The position numbers and the translations under genes were made by a program. The notes below the pieces were generated by a model that did not search any database, was not told the origin of the DNA, and saw only the letters and a program-made list of their open reading frames with translations. DNA of 56,651 nucleotides from contig JAPLTN010000096.1 of the NCBI GenBank assembly GCA_026398135.1, forward strand, positions 1-56,651, in the 5' to 3' direction. The stretch comes from Verrucomicrobiota bacterium. GTDB lineage: Bacteria > Verrucomicrobiota > Verrucomicrobiia > Opitutales > Opitutaceae. Below, piece after piece: positions 16,866 to 26,368 of the stretch. Numbering within the stretch: the stretch's first letter is position 1; the number at the start of each line of letters is the position of its first letter.

Positions 16866-18575
16866 ATGTTTCGTTTTCGCCATTTCGGGACCCGGCTTTT
16901 GTGCATCATCGTGGGGCTGCTGGCGGTCGCGCAGCTGACGACTTTCTTTTTCGTGGCGCAGGCGAACCGGCGCAATGCCCTGGCGGCGGTCGAGCAGGCG
17001 CTGGATCGCGGCGCGCGCCAGTTCGAGGCGATCACGCGGGGGCGGCAGGCGGATCTCCTGCTCGCCGCCCGGATGCTGGCGGGCGACTACGCGTTGCGGC
17101 AGCTTTTTCTGCGGGCGGATTTCAATCAGGACACGGCGCGCTCCGCATTGGCGTCCTATCAGGATCGTATCCAAGCTTCGGCGCTGATCATGCTCGATGC
17201 CGAGGGCGGATTATTGGCCTCCACGCAGTCGGGAGGGACTCATGCGCTGGAGCCGTTTCGTCGTTTACGAAGCCTGGCCGAAACGGAACCGACCCAGGAG
17301 GCGGCCGGGTGGGGATTCCTGGGCGAGATGGCGTTGAACCAGATCGTCTTGGTGCCGCTTTACGCGCCGCATCCCGAGATCGCGGCGTGGATCGGAGTGG
17401 GTTTTCCCATCGACCGCGCCACGGCCGAGAATCTCAAAGACACTTCGAGTCTGGAGGTCACCTTTTTAACCCTGGACAATACGCCGAGAGTGATCGCCTC
17501 CACCCTTGGTCCGGAACGCGCGGACGAACTGTCGCGACTAGCCCGGCCCGGGGGTGATTTGGCTTTGGCGCGTCTGCGCTTGGGGGGCGAGGAGTATGTG
17601 AGTCGTTTTCGCCGGGTTGACACCTCTACCGGGCAGCCGGCGTGGGTCGTCCTGCAACGTTCCCTTGAGGTCGAGCTCGCGCCAGCGCGGACCTTGGAAA
17701 ACGTGCTGGTGGCTTTCACGCTGGCCAGCCTGGTGGTCGCATTGTTGATCGGCTTGTTTTTGGCCCGTTCGATCAGCCGCCCCGTGCGCAGGTTGGAAGA
17801 GCATACGCGGGTGATCGCGGGCGGGGACTATGCCACCGCGATTCATCTTCCCAGGGCGGATGAACTCGGGCGGCTGGCCGAGGCGTTCAATGCCTTGAGC
17901 TCGGGTTTGGCGGAGCGTGACCGGGTACGGGATTTGTTGGATAAAAACGTGTCGCCCGAGGTCGCGGCCCGCCTGCTGCGCGACGGGGCGGCGCTCGGCG
18001 GCGAGGAGCGCGAAGTCACGGTGTTGTTTGCCGATTTGCGGGGGTTTACCCCGCTTTCCGAAGGGCTGCCGGCGCGCGAGTTGATCGCGTTGCTAAACCG
18101 TTATCTGGATCGCATGAGTGCGGCGGTGGAGGCGCAGGGCGGGGTGGTGGACAAGTATATCGGCGACGAGATCATGGCGATTTTTGGCGCGCCGGTGGAG
18201 TGTGCGGACTCGGCGGACCGGGCGGTGCGGGCGGCTCTGGCGATGCGTGGCGCGCTGGCGGAGTTGAACCGGGAATTGGCTTCCGAGGGGCGGCCGCCGC
18301 TTGCCTTTGGCGTGGGTATCAACACCGCGCACGTAATCGCGGGCAACATCGGCTCGCGCCGGAGGCTGAATTATTCGGTGATTGGCGACGGAGTGAATCT
18401 CGCCGCCCGCTTGCAGCCGCTTACCCGGCGGGCCGAGTTCGCCACCGATATAATCGTAAGCGATTTCACCCGGGCGGCGCTACGCGGGAGTTACGTGTTG
18501 CGCGCGCTGGGCGATATCACGGTCAAGGGCAAGACCACCTCGTCGCACATCCACGCGGTGGATGCGGCGGGGTAA
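16866..18575 (+). CDS. Membrane-bound class III nucleotide cyclase with HAMP domain
   Basis: 569 residues: membrane helix (~10-31), extracytoplasmic sensor (~32-280), second helix (~281-301, ending LFLARSISRPVRRLEEH), HAMP linker (~302-350) and a C-terminal cyclase domain (~383-560). Metal-binding aspartates are Asp390 (VLFADLRGFTPLSE) and Asp434 (DKYIGDEIMAIFGAP). The latter segment's Lys and the Asp in YSVIGDGVNLAARLQ fit adenylate rather than guanylate specificity, and the Asn and Arg of NLAARLQ are the transition-state pair, so the enzyme should be active. ATG at 16866 is used; GTG at 16845 is possible. It is the last gene of the barrel-cupredoxin-cyclase run, so a periplasmic redox or copper cue is a plausible input (inference). 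Confidence 0.9.
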   Translation: MFRFRHFGTRLLCIIVGLLAVAQLTTFFFVAQANRRNALAAVEQALDRGARQFEAITRGRQADLLLAARMLAGDYALRQLFLRADFNQDTARSALASYQDRIQASALIMLDAEGGLLASTQSGGTHALEPFRRLRSLAETEPTQEAAGWGFLGEMALNQIVLVPLYAPHPEIAAWIGVGFPIDRATAENLKDTSSLEVTFLTLDNTPRVIASTLGPERADELSRLARPGGDLALARLRLGGEEYVSRFRRVDTSTGQPAWVVLQRSLEVELAPARTLENVLVAFTLASLVVALLIGLFLARSISRPVRRLEEHTRVIAGGDYATAIHLPRADELGRLAEAFNALSSGLAERDRVRDLLDKNVSPEVAARLLRDGAALGGEEREVTVLFADLRGFTPLSEGLPARELIALLNRYLDRMSAAVEAQGGVVDKYIGDEIMAIFGAPVECADSADRAVRAALAMRGALAELNRELASEGRPPLAFGVGINTAHVIAGNIGSRRRLNYSVIGDGVNLAARLQPLTRRAEFATDIIVSDFTRAALRGSYVLRALGDITVKGKTTSSHIHAVDAAG

Positions 18576-18587
18576 GCTCGCGAGAGG

Positions 18588-19322
18588 CTAGTCTTCGCGC
18601 GGACCGCGAACGACGCGGGTGTCGCACATGTAGTCGTGCAGGGTGCGTTTTTCCTCGTCGAAAGCGGCCATCACGTAGCCGGCGAAGAAAACCACCGTGC
18701 TGACGGTTTCGGAAAAGTAGCGACCGATGATTCGCCCGACGCCGAGGCGGCCTCCGTCGGCGCGCACGACCCGCAGTCCGAGTATGCGTTTGCCCGGGGT
18801 GGCCTCGTGGCGGCGGATGAAATAAACCGCGTAGGTAATCGCGATGAGCATATTGATCGGTCCTGCGATCAGGAGCAGACGCCAGACGCCCGGCCAGTCA
18901 GGGGGAGCGGGCAGGAGTCCGTCAAAAAAGAGGGTCGCCACGGCGCGCTCGACCAGAAGTCCGATGCTGTAGAGCACGATCCCGTCGATGATTTTGGCGG
19001 AAAAACGCACCCAGAACCCGGCGTATTCCGGCGATTCCGAGGCCGCGCTTTGGCGTCGCGGCGAGACGGGCGTCCAGCCAGAAACAGGGTTTGGGTGCGG
19101 AACAAATGAGGACGGCGGATTAACGGGCAGGGGAGGAGGGGCTGCGGGGACGGGCGGAGGCACGCCGAGCTCGGTTACGCGGTAGGCAGGTTCCCAGGCG
19201 GACAGCCCGACGCGCCAGACCAGAGTGGAGCCATCGAGCGCGCCTTCGGCCACGCGTGTGTCCAGTTCCTCGCGCTCCACCGGCCCGATGCGTTGTCCGT
19301 CCTTGACGTAGTACCATTTCAT
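18588..19322 (-). CDS. GYF_2-RDD membrane protein
   Basis: 244 residues. An N-terminal GYF_2 domain (MKWYYVKDGQRIGPVEREEL ... TLVWRVGLSAWEP) is joined by a Pro-rich linker (PPPVPAAPPPLPVNPPSS) to an RDD domain with three or four membrane helices and the motif GFWVRFSAKIIDGIVLY, then ATPGKRILGLRVVRADG. Common in Verrucomicrobiota, Planctomycetota and others; function is not established, with some RDD proteins linked to Na+/H+ exchange. ATG at 19322 begins exactly at the GYF domain. Convergent with the cyclase gene (12 bases between stops). Confidence 0.88.
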   Translation of the reverse strand: MKWYYVKDGQRIGPVEREELDTRVAEGALDGSTLVWRVGLSAWEPAYRVTELGVPPPVPAAPPPLPVNPPSSFVPHPNPVSGWTPVSPRRQSAASESPEYAGFWVRFSAKIIDGIVLYSIGLLVERAVATLFFDGLLPAPPDWPGVWRLLLIAGPINMLIAITYAVYFIRRHEATPGKRILGLRVVRADGGRLGVGRIIGRYFSETVSTVVFFAGYVMAAFDEEKRTLHDYMCDTRVVRGPRED

Positions 19323-19398
19323 GCCGGCACCTTGCCGGTGGGCCGGGGCGTTTGGCAACCTGCGTTTGCCCTTTGGTTTTTAACCACTTTTCTCGATC

Positions 19399-21030
19399 AT
19401 GCTAATACGATTCATCATCGTCACCCTGTTGAGTTTGGCTGCGCTGACCGTCACGGGTTGTCGCCCTCGCCAAACCGCAGTCGAAGCCGCGCGCGCGGAT
19501 CAAACCCTGCTCCTGGGCAACGGTGCCGAGCCCGGCGACCTCGATCCCCATCTCGCCACCGCGTTCACCGAATACAACGTCATCATCGCCCTCGGCGAAG
19601 GTTTGACCGCGATAGACGAAGCCACCGGTAAGCCCGTGCCCGCCGCCGCCGCTTCGTGGGAGGTGTCGCCGGACCGCCTGCGCTACACGTTTCACCTTCG
19701 GCCCGAGGCGCGTTGGTCCAACGGCGAGCCGGTCACGGCGGCGGATTTCGTTTTTTCTTTCGAGCGCATCCTGCGTCCCGCGCTCGCCTCGGAATACGCT
19801 TACATGCTGTTTCCGGTGCTAGGCGCGGAGGCGTTTAACGCTGGAAAAACCTCTGACTTCACCAGTGTGGGGGTGTCCGCTCCGGATACACGCACCCTGG
19901 TGGTCGAGCTGGCCCGGCCCACGCCTTATTTTCTCGGGCTGGTGGCGCATCAAGCGTGGTTTCCGGTTCATCCGCCCACGATTTTGAAATTCGGTCGCTT
20001 GGATCAGCGTGGCACGGCGTGGACCCGGCCGGAAAACTACGTCGGCAACGGTCCGTACCGGCTCGCGGCCTGGGTTCCGAACGACCGCATCGAAGTCGTG
20101 CGCCACCCCTATCATTATGCCGATGCAAACGCAGGTCCGCGTCGGGTCGTGTTTTTCCCAACGGATAATATTCCTGCCGACGAAGCGGCCTATCGAGCCG
20201 GCCAGCGGCACGCGACTTACGATCTTTTGCCGGATCGCATCGCGACCTACCGAGCCCAGATGCCGTCCCCGATTCGGGTGGATCCGTTGCTGGAGACTCT
20301 TTATCTGCGCTTCAACACCACTCGTGCGCCACTTGACGATATTCGTGTGCGGCGCGCCTTGGCCTTGGCCATAGACCGCCAAGCCATCGCCACCTCGGTG
20401 CTCCAAGGCTCGCGTTTGCCGGCCTCGCATTACACGCCGCCAGGGACGGGCGGGTATCAGGCCGAGGCTCGCCAGACCTATGATCCTGCGGCGGCCCGCG
20501 CGTTGTTGGCAGCCGCCGGATTCCCCGATGGGAACGGGTTTCGCCGCTTGGAGGTCTTGATGAATACCGACGCGATCAACACCCGCATCCTCGAAGCCAT
20601 CCAGGCCATGTGGAAACGCGAGTTGGGTATCGACGTCGCTCTGGTTTCGCAAGATTACCGAGTCTATCTGGATGCGATGAAGGGGCTGCGTTACGACGTC
20701 GCACGTGCCCGTTGGATCGGGGACTACAACGACCCCAATACTTACCTCGATATGTTCGTAAGCGGCGGTGGCAACAACCAGACCGGCTGGTCCTCGCCCG
20801 CCTACGACCGTTTGATCGCCGAGGCGGCCAACGCCGCGACCCCTACGGAGAGGCAGGCGCGATTCCAGGCTGCCGAGGCACTTTTACTGGAAGAGGCACC
20901 TATCGCCCCGGTGGTTTTTGGCGCACGCGTGCACTTGTTGCATCCCGAGGTGCAGAATTGGCGTCCATCTTTGCTCGGTGTGCGGCGCTACCAAAACCTG
21001 CGCTTCGCGTCGGCCGCGTCGACGCCATAA
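19399..21030 (+). CDS. Oligopeptide-type ABC transporter substrate-binding lipoprotein
   Basis: 543 residues of the SBP_bac_5 (OppA/DppA) family. Signal with lipobox LTVTGC (lipidated Cys21). Typical motifs are AEPGDLDPHLATAFTEYNV, RYTFHLRPEARWSNGEPVTAADFVFSFER (split across residues ~100-135) and WIGDYNDPNTYLDMF near residue 450. It binds peptides in the periplasm for import. No permease or ATPase gene is adjacent, so it probably works with a transporter encoded elsewhere. Confidence 0.93.
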   Translation: MLIRFIIVTLLSLAALTVTGCRPRQTAVEAARADQTLLLGNGAEPGDLDPHLATAFTEYNVIIALGEGLTAIDEATGKPVPAAAASWEVSPDRLRYTFHLRPEARWSNGEPVTAADFVFSFERILRPALASEYAYMLFPVLGAEAFNAGKTSDFTSVGVSAPDTRTLVVELARPTPYFLGLVAHQAWFPVHPPTILKFGRLDQRGTAWTRPENYVGNGPYRLAAWVPNDRIEVVRHPYHYADANAGPRRVVFFPTDNIPADEAAYRAGQRHATYDLLPDRIATYRAQMPSPIRVDPLLETLYLRFNTTRAPLDDIRVRRALALAIDRQAIATSVLQGSRLPASHYTPPGTGGYQAEARQTYDPAAARALLAAAGFPDGNGFRRLEVLMNTDAINTRILEAIQAMWKRELGIDVALVSQDYRVYLDAMKGLRYDVARARWIGDYNDPNTYLDMFVSGGGNNQTGWSSPAYDRLIAEAANAATPTERQARFQAAEALLLEEAPIAPVVFGARVHLLHPEVQNWRPSLLGVRRYQNLRFASAASTP

Positions 21031-21104
21031 CCGCTACAAGCCGCCTTTTGGCCCGCGTCGTTAGCCTTTTTGTTATTTTACCCGAAAAAATTCCAACGCT
21101 GTTC

Positions 21105-21133
21105 TTGACCCGTCGTGACTCCAGCTACGATAT
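21105..21133 (+). promoter_or_regulatory. Possible σ70-type promoter of the TPR-ExbBD-vWA block
   Basis: TTGACC (21105-21110), 17-base spacer, CGATAT (21128-21133), about 15 bases before the ATG at 21148. The -35 is good and the -10 moderate. Position in a 117-base intergenic gap supports it. Confidence 0.35.
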
Positions 21134-21147
21134 GTTCTTTACCCCCT

Positions 21148-24060
21148 ATGACGCTGCCTCGTCACCCGAACGGCTCCAGCAGCCGATTGCGCCTTCCCCT
21201 TACGCTTGCCGCGTTCGTTTTCGCCTGCGTACATGTCCATGGGCAAGTCCCTACTATTCCTCTGGCTAACCAAGTGGCGGAGGCCGAGCAGAACCTCACG
21301 GCTAAAAGGCCTGCGGATGCAGTCGTGCTGCTTGATGAAATTATCAAGCGCGCTCAAGCGGGCGAAGCGCTTCCTGCCGGCGTGACTTTGGAGAAGCTGT
21401 TGCAAACGGCGGCCAATACGAATTTCCAGATTCAGAAATACGACCGGGCGGCGGAGCTTGGTCTTGCGTTGGAAAAAGTCCCGGGCGTCGGGGCGTCGGT
21501 TTTAGCCGAAGCGCGCATGATTACCGGCTTGGCTTTGGCTTTGCAGCAAAAGTATGCCGAGGCGGTGCTGATGTTTCAGAAGGTCGAGGACTCCAAGACC
21601 TACCGTGACAAAGCATTGCTCTATGGCGCGATGTCGGCCGCGCAAGCGGGCCAAATCCCCGTGGCGATCGATACGTATAACCGGATGCTCGCCACTTCGG
21701 CCCGTGACCGAGATTGGGCGGACGCCGCTTTGTCCCTCGTCGATCTGCATTTGCGCGCGGGAAACATCGCGGATGCCCGACGCGTTCTGTCGTTTTTACG
21801 CGGTAATCTGGCCTTGGTGGACAACATCGCCGGCCTAAACATTCTCTCCCTCACATTGGGCGACGCCTTGATGAAGGCGGGAGATAACGCCGGGGCGCTG
21901 GCCGCATTTAGGAATGTTACCACCCGTGATGCGCTGATTGCGGAACAAAAAAAGCGTAACGTCGCCTTGGAGCGCGCGCTCTCCCGTTATACAGGCATGC
22001 AGCGCCCATCGGCGACGGATGCCGATACCATCCGCCGTCTTAATGCGCGTCTGGAACAAGCGAAGTCATCCTTGGAACAGGTCGAGAAATTGACCGGTTA
22101 CGATGCCACGCTGCGTTACCGTCTCGCCTTCACTTTTCAAGAACGCGGCGGGGCTTGGGAAGCCGCCCTCCTATTTGAGGACTTGATTGCGAACTACCCC
22201 GATTCCCCCGAGCAGGAGAATGCTTATTTCGGTCTGGTGCGCGCCTACGCCGATGCGGCCCGGTTCGATAAAGTGGGGCAGGCGGTGGATCGGTTTGTGC
22301 GTGCTTTCCCAAACTCCAAGTTCGGGCCGCAGGCGCTTTATCTGGCGGCGATGGCGGCAGGACAGCGCCAAGACACGGGTGCGCAACTAAACTTCCTGTC
22401 CTTGGCCACGGATAAATTCCCAGGTTCCGATCTGGGCGAATCGCTGCAACTGATGAAGGCGAACACGCTCTTCACTTTAAACCGTTACAACGAGGCCAAA
22501 ACTGTAGTCGTGGGCTACGCCAAGGAATTCCCGACCGGTAAATTTATTGAAGAAGCCAGGTATCTCTCTGCTATGGCGGACTTGGCCGAGGGTCGGGCTT
22601 CGGAGTCTGAAGTCCAGATTCAAGCCTATTTAAAGGATTATCCGGAAGGTCGCTTTGTGCCTGACGCACGCTATCGCCTGGCCGCTGCTGCTTACGCCAA
22701 GCAGGACTTTAAGCTCTCTGCCGAGCTCTGTGCCAAATGGTTGGCGGATTATCCTCCCGAGCAACCCCAGCGCGGCGAGATTTATTCCCTCAATGCCGAT
22801 GCCTTGGTGGGCTTGGATCGCGCTGGAGATGCCATCATCGCCTATCAAAAGGCGCTCAGCTTCACTCTTTCCGATGACCAATTAGGCTACGTTTTAGACG
22901 AGCTCACGCGTTTGTATCAGTCTCGTAAGGAGTTTGATGCGGCGGTTACCATGTGGTCGCAGTTCGCCGCTGAGCGCCCCGACCATCCGTTCGTAATCAA
23001 TGCGGCCTACTGGATCAGCCGCATACGCACCCGCGAAGGAAAACCTGATGAGGCTTTGGAGATGGTTTCCCAAATCACTCGTCGCTACGTCAAGGACCCG
23101 AGTCGTGGTGACGTTGAGCGTCTTTTAATTGAGATCGCTTCTACGATAGCTCGTCCGCCCCGGGTGAAAAAAGGGGAACCCAAGCCCGCTCCGATTCCAG
23201 ATCAGGTGCTTTTTGACCGGGCTAATCAGCTCATTCTGGACAACAACACACGCTCTAACCCCACCGCTCAGGCCCGTTCACTTTTCGTCCAAGCTGAAAT
23301 CGCGTCACTCCGCAAAAATGAAGCGAAGAAAAACGAAATCCTGGGCAAGATTGCCTCCAAATTCGCACCGGATCAGTTGCCCCCGGGCATTCTTGGCAAA
23401 GTCGGCGATGCGTTGATGGCTCAACGCCAACCCGAGCTGGCAAAGAAGTTCTACCAGGAAATCATCACCGCACATCCCCGTTCAATTTTTGCGGATTACG
23501 GTTACGTCGGATTGGGTGAAATTGCGTTGCTCAAAGGCGACGGAAATGACGCCCTGGGTCGCTTTAACGCCGCGATCGATGTCGCCGGTGCACGGTTCAA
23601 GCTCAAGGAAGCCACTATCGGCCGGGCCCGCGCCCAGTTGCTGAATGGCCGCCTTGAAGCCGCCAAGGCACTTTTCGAGGAAGTTGCCGGCAATCGTAAC
23701 TGGCGCGGTGAGGCGACGGCCGAAGCGCTGTATAATTTGGGCGAAATTTCTTTGAGCCGAAACACTCCTGAGGATTTGGCCAAGGCCCAAGCCCACTATC
23801 AACGCGTTTATCTCTCTTACAAACGCTACGGACCTTGGGTAGCCAAAGCTTACCTGCGTTCCGCCGAGACCTTTGATAAACTCGGCCAAGTCCAGGAGGC
23901 GCTGACCACGATTAATCGTTTTTTCAGTTTTCGTGAACTCGAGCAATACCCCGAGTGGAAACAAGCGGTTGCGCTTAAACCTCAGTTAGAGGCGCGTGTC
24001 CCGGCCGCTCCCGCCACCCCTGTTGCCCGTCCCGCCACCCCGGCCCCCGCCAGCACATGA
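21148..24060 (+). CDS. Exported TPR-repeat protein
   Basis: 970 residues from the ATG at 21148, giving a signal peptide (RLRLPLTLAAFVFACVHVHG). Nearly the whole chain is TPR-like helical hairpins in a YbgF/BamD style (e.g. GDALMKAGDNAGALAAFRNV, YFGLVRAYADAARFDKVG, GKVGDALMAQRQPELAKKFY), ending in a Pro/Ala tail. It would form a long periplasmic scaffold. Its stop overlaps the next start (ATGA), and the ExbB/ExbD/ExbD/vWA genes follow on the same strand, so I place it in a proton-driven envelope complex. A GTG at 21115 is a less likely start. Confidence 0.85.
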   Translation: MTLPRHPNGSSSRLRLPLTLAAFVFACVHVHGQVPTIPLANQVAEAEQNLTAKRPADAVVLLDEIIKRAQAGEALPAGVTLEKLLQTAANTNFQIQKYDRAAELGLALEKVPGVGASVLAEARMITGLALALQQKYAEAVLMFQKVEDSKTYRDKALLYGAMSAAQAGQIPVAIDTYNRMLATSARDRDWADAALSLVDLHLRAGNIADARRVLSFLRGNLALVDNIAGLNILSLTLGDALMKAGDNAGALAAFRNVTTRDALIAEQKKRNVALERALSRYTGMQRPSATDADTIRRLNARLEQAKSSLEQVEKLTGYDATLRYRLAFTFQERGGAWEAALLFEDLIANYPDSPEQENAYFGLVRAYADAARFDKVGQAVDRFVRAFPNSKFGPQALYLAAMAAGQRQDTGAQLNFLSLATDKFPGSDLGESLQLMKANTLFTLNRYNEAKTVVVGYAKEFPTGKFIEEARYLSAMADLAEGRASESEVQIQAYLKDYPEGRFVPDARYRLAAAAYAKQDFKLSAELCAKWLADYPPEQPQRGEIYSLNADALVGLDRAGDAIIAYQKALSFTLSDDQLGYVLDELTRLYQSRKEFDAAVTMWSQFAAERPDHPFVINAAYWISRIRTREGKPDEALEMVSQITRRYVKDPSRGDVERLLIEIASTIARPPRVKKGEPKPAPIPDQVLFDRANQLILDNNTRSNPTAQARSLFVQAEIASLRKNEAKKNEILGKIASKFAPDQLPPGILGKVGDALMAQRQPELAKKFYQEIITAHPRSIFADYGYVGLGEIALLKGDGNDALGRFNAAIDVAGARFKLKEATIGRARAQLLNGRLEAAKALFEEVAGNRNWRGEATAEALYNLGEISLSRNTPEDLAKAQAHYQRVYLSYKRYGPWVAKAYLRSAETFDKLGQVQEALTTINRFFSFRELEQYPEWKQAVALKPQLEARVPAAPATPVARPATPAPAST

Positions 24061-24893
24061 GTCCCCGTCGTCCCTACCTCTTCGCGTTTGGCCCTTTGAC
24101 CTGGCTGTTTGCCGTCCTGGCCTTGGCCCCGGCAGCGCACGCCCAACGCTACATTCTTAAGAACGGCAATCCACTGAACGCGGCGGATGTCACCTTGGCC
24201 TCCGGCTTTCTCGTTCAGCAGATTCCCTCACCCGGCGGGGGCAGCGTTGAAAAGCGCTTCCCGCTCGCCGATATTGCCCGTCTCGATTTTCCCGAACCCG
24301 AGGCGCTGGATACCGCCGATGATCTGGTTGCGGCTGGCAAGGGCGACGAAGCCCTGCAGTTGTTATTACCGATTTACCGGCAGTTCGCCCCTTTTGCCAA
24401 ACTTCCCGGATCTTACTGGGCACGAGCGGCTGAGCTTCGGCTCAAAGCACTCCTGCTCGGGACCGATGGTCCCGCGATTACGAGTGCCGCCCGTGAGCTC
24501 ATGCAGAGCGGCCAGGGCTCGGATATTGTCGGCACCGCCAAGCTCGCCTTGGCCCAGCTCGACGCCCGGGCTGGCAAAGAATCCTTGGCCAACATAATGA
24601 TCGAGGAGATTTTGCGCGAAGCCACTCCCTCCGTTCAGGCCCGCGCCTGGCTCTTACGCGGCGATCTTGCCGCCAAACGCGCTGCCCATGCCGAGGCCTT
24701 GGAGGCCTATTTACGGATACCGGCTTTTTTCGGCACGATCGACGAGTTAATGCCTGCCGCTCTGCTCGGTGCCGCTCGTGCTTATAAAGGTTATGGCGAT
24801 AGAGGCCGGGCGGAGCGTTCAGCTATGGAGCTTATTGATAATTACCCGACCACCCTGCAAGCCGCCCAGGTCAAAAAAGAGTTTAATCTTTGA
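24057..24893 (+). CDS. Exported helical-repeat (TPR-like) protein
   Basis: 278 residues with a signal peptide (GPLTWLFAVLALAPAAHAQ). A short β-rich start (YILKNGNPLNAADVTL ... RFPLADIARLDFPEPE) is followed by helical pairs of TPR type ending YNLYPTT-like (ELIDNYPTTLQAAQVKKEF). The ATG overlaps the preceding stop by four bases (ATGA), so translation is coupled with the large TPR protein. Probably a second periplasmic subunit of the same system; no known family recognised. Confidence 0.75.
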   Translation: MSPRRPYLFAFGPLTWLFAVLALAPAAHAQRYILKNGNPLNAADVTLASGFLVQQIPSPGGGSVEKRFPLADIARLDFPEPEALDTADDLVAAGKGDEALQLLLPIYRQFAPFAKLPGSYWARAAELRLKALLLGTDGPAITSAARELMQSGQGSDIVGTAKLALAQLDARAGKESLANIMIEEILREATPSVQARAWLLRGDLAAKRAAHAEALEAYLRIPAFFGTIDELMPAALLGAARAYKGYGDRGRAERSAMELIDNYPTTLQAAQVKKEFNL

Positions 24894-24912
24894 TACTTTT
24901 TCTCCGAATCCA

Positions 24913-24940
24913 CTGACAATCCATCCTGGCCCCCTAGAAT
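24913..24940 (+). promoter_or_regulatory. Probable σ70-type promoter of the exbB gene
   Basis: CTGACA (24913-24918), 16-base spacer, TAGAAT (24935-24940), 21 bases before the exbB ATG. Five of six matches in both hexamers. It would let the ExbB/D/D/vWA genes be expressed apart from the TPR genes. Confidence 0.5.
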
Positions 24941-24961
24941 CCAATTTTTAACTAACACGTT

Positions 24962-25765
24962 ATGAAACGCATCCTTACATTGGTCTCCCTCATCTCCGTT
25001 ACCCCGCTGGCCCTGCTGGCGCAGGCCGCAGCTGCTCCTGCCCCCGCCGTCAAATCGGTGAGTTTGTTACAAGAGCTATCTTCGCCCTTCATATTACCCC
25101 TCTGGTTTTGCTCCGCGTTGATTGTATATCTGGTAATCGACATCTATCTCAAGAGTTCGGCCAAGCAATTTATCCCCCCCGCCGACCTGGAGGCGGTTCG
25201 CACTTTTTTCCGCGCCGGTGATTATCACGGTGCCTACTCCTGGTCCGCCGGCACGAGCGGCGCAGTGGCTGCCGTGGTCCATGCGGGTATCAAGCATTCC
25301 AACGAGGGTAAAACTGCGACCGAAGATGCCATGGGTGCGGCGATAATTGGCGAGAACTCCAAGTTTCAAAATAAAATCGCCTACCTTTCCGTTATTGGCG
25401 TTATCGCGCCGATGGTTGGTTTGACGGGAACAGTAGTCGGTATGATTCAGGCATTTGCGGCCATGGGTGCCGCCGGTGCCGCCGATCCTTCCAAACTGTC
25501 GGGCGCTATCGGCCACGTGCTTCACGCCACGGCGGCTGGTCTTGCGGTGGCTATTCCTGCCTTCGTATTTTATTATCTACTTCGTAATCGCGTATCGCAC
25601 CAGATCCACGAACTGACGGTGGTGGTTAACGATCTCTTCCGTAGCTATCCTTATGAACATCTTCAAGGTGTGGTCTTCGAGGGTGGCGAGCATGTGGCAG
25701 CGACTCCGAATTGGATCACCGGGGCGGCCCCGGTTGGTTCCGTAAGTGGCGAAGCCCAAGCGTAA
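24962..25765 (+). CDS. exbB: MotA/TolQ/ExbB-family proton channel protein
   Basis: 267 residues. N-terminal cleavable-looking or anchoring segment (MKRILTLVSLISVTPLALLA), then three helices: ILPLWFCSALIVYLVIDIYL, the long IAYLSVIGVIAPMVGLTGTV, and LHATAAGLAVAIPAFVFYYL. The last carries the polar TxxGLxVAIPA pattern lining the ExbB/TolQ proton path. Forms an inner-membrane motor with the two ExbD proteins encoded next. An extra N-terminal signal-like segment is a variation also seen in other phyla. Confidence 0.92.
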   Translation: MKRILTLVSLISVTPLALLAQAAAAPAPAVKSVSLLQELSSPFILPLWFCSALIVYLVIDIYLKSSAKQFIPPADLEAVRTFFRAGDYHGAYSWSAGTSGAVAAVVHAGIKHSNEGKTATEDAMGAAIIGENSKFQNKIAYLSVIGVIAPMVGLTGTVVGMIQAFAAMGAAGAADPSKLSGAIGHVLHATAAGLAVAIPAFVFYYLLRNRVSHQIHELTVVVNDLFRSYPYEHLQGVVFEGGEHVAATPNWITGAAPVGSVSGEAQA

Positions 25766-25798
25766 CATTTATTAAACCGTCTCCAACCAAGAACGCAG

Positions 25799-25833
25799 AA
25801 CAGCCGCTTAAGCTAAAGAGCTCCAAGGCTGTT
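25799..25833 (+). other. Hairpin in the exbB-exbD gap
   Basis: Arms AACAGCC (25799-25805) and GGCTGTT (25827-25833) with a weaker inner pairing. No T run follows, so it is not a standard terminator; it may stabilise the mRNA between exbB and exbD. A TTGACT at 25833-25838 with a poor -10 overlaps it. Confidence 0.3.
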
Positions 25834-25880
25834 TGACTCTGGGATCTGAAGATTTCTTAAACCCTTAATCCCTTTTCTTT

Positions 25881-26306
25881 ATGGCAGGTGGTGGTGGTGG
25901 TGGTGATGGCGAGCCAGAATTTCAAATCGCCCCAATGATCGACGTTTTATTGGTGCTGCTCATATTTTTTATGAGCATCGCCACTTCCAGCGTGGCCCGC
26001 TACGACCCGGGAATAGCAGTGCCCCTCGCTCCCGACGCCAACAAGAAGGAGGATTCCGAGGGTGAACTCGTTTTTAATGTCGCGTGGAAGCCTTCCACGG
26101 ATACGGCGGTAATTTCCTACGAGGAACAGGTGGTGGTGCCCGATCAGGTGGTGCCGACACTTATCGCCCGGAAAAATGCCAATCCGCAAGTTCGAGTCCT
26201 CGTCCGGGCTGATTCGGAAACTCCTGTTCGCTATGTAAATAGCGTGATTGAGGCCGCCGCCAAGGCAGGCATCGTCGATGTCACCTTCGCCACGGTCGCA
26301 CGTTAA
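25881..26306 (+). CDS. exbD: ExbD/TolR-family protein (first copy)
   Basis: 141 residues. Gly-rich cytoplasmic start (MAGGGGGGDGEPEFQ), one membrane helix with the essential acid Asp21 in IAPMIDVLLVLLIFFM, and a periplasmic domain ending in the RYVNSVIEAAAKAGIVDVTF pattern of ExbD/TolR. Works as the stator-side partner of ExbB in using proton flow. Second exbD gene follows 62 bases later, so the channel may carry an ExbD heterodimer. Confidence 0.93.
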   Translation: MAGGGGGGDGEPEFQIAPMIDVLLVLLIFFMSIATSSVARYDPGIAVPLAPDANKKEDSEGELVFNVAWKPSTDTAVISYEEQVVVPDQVVPTLIARKNANPQVRVLVRADSETPVRYVNSVIEAAAKAGIVDVTFATVAR

Positions 26307-26368
26307 CTCTCCGAACGCATTCTGCACCGCGTTTCACGCCATTTCACTGTCCTCCTTTTCTTAGCCCG

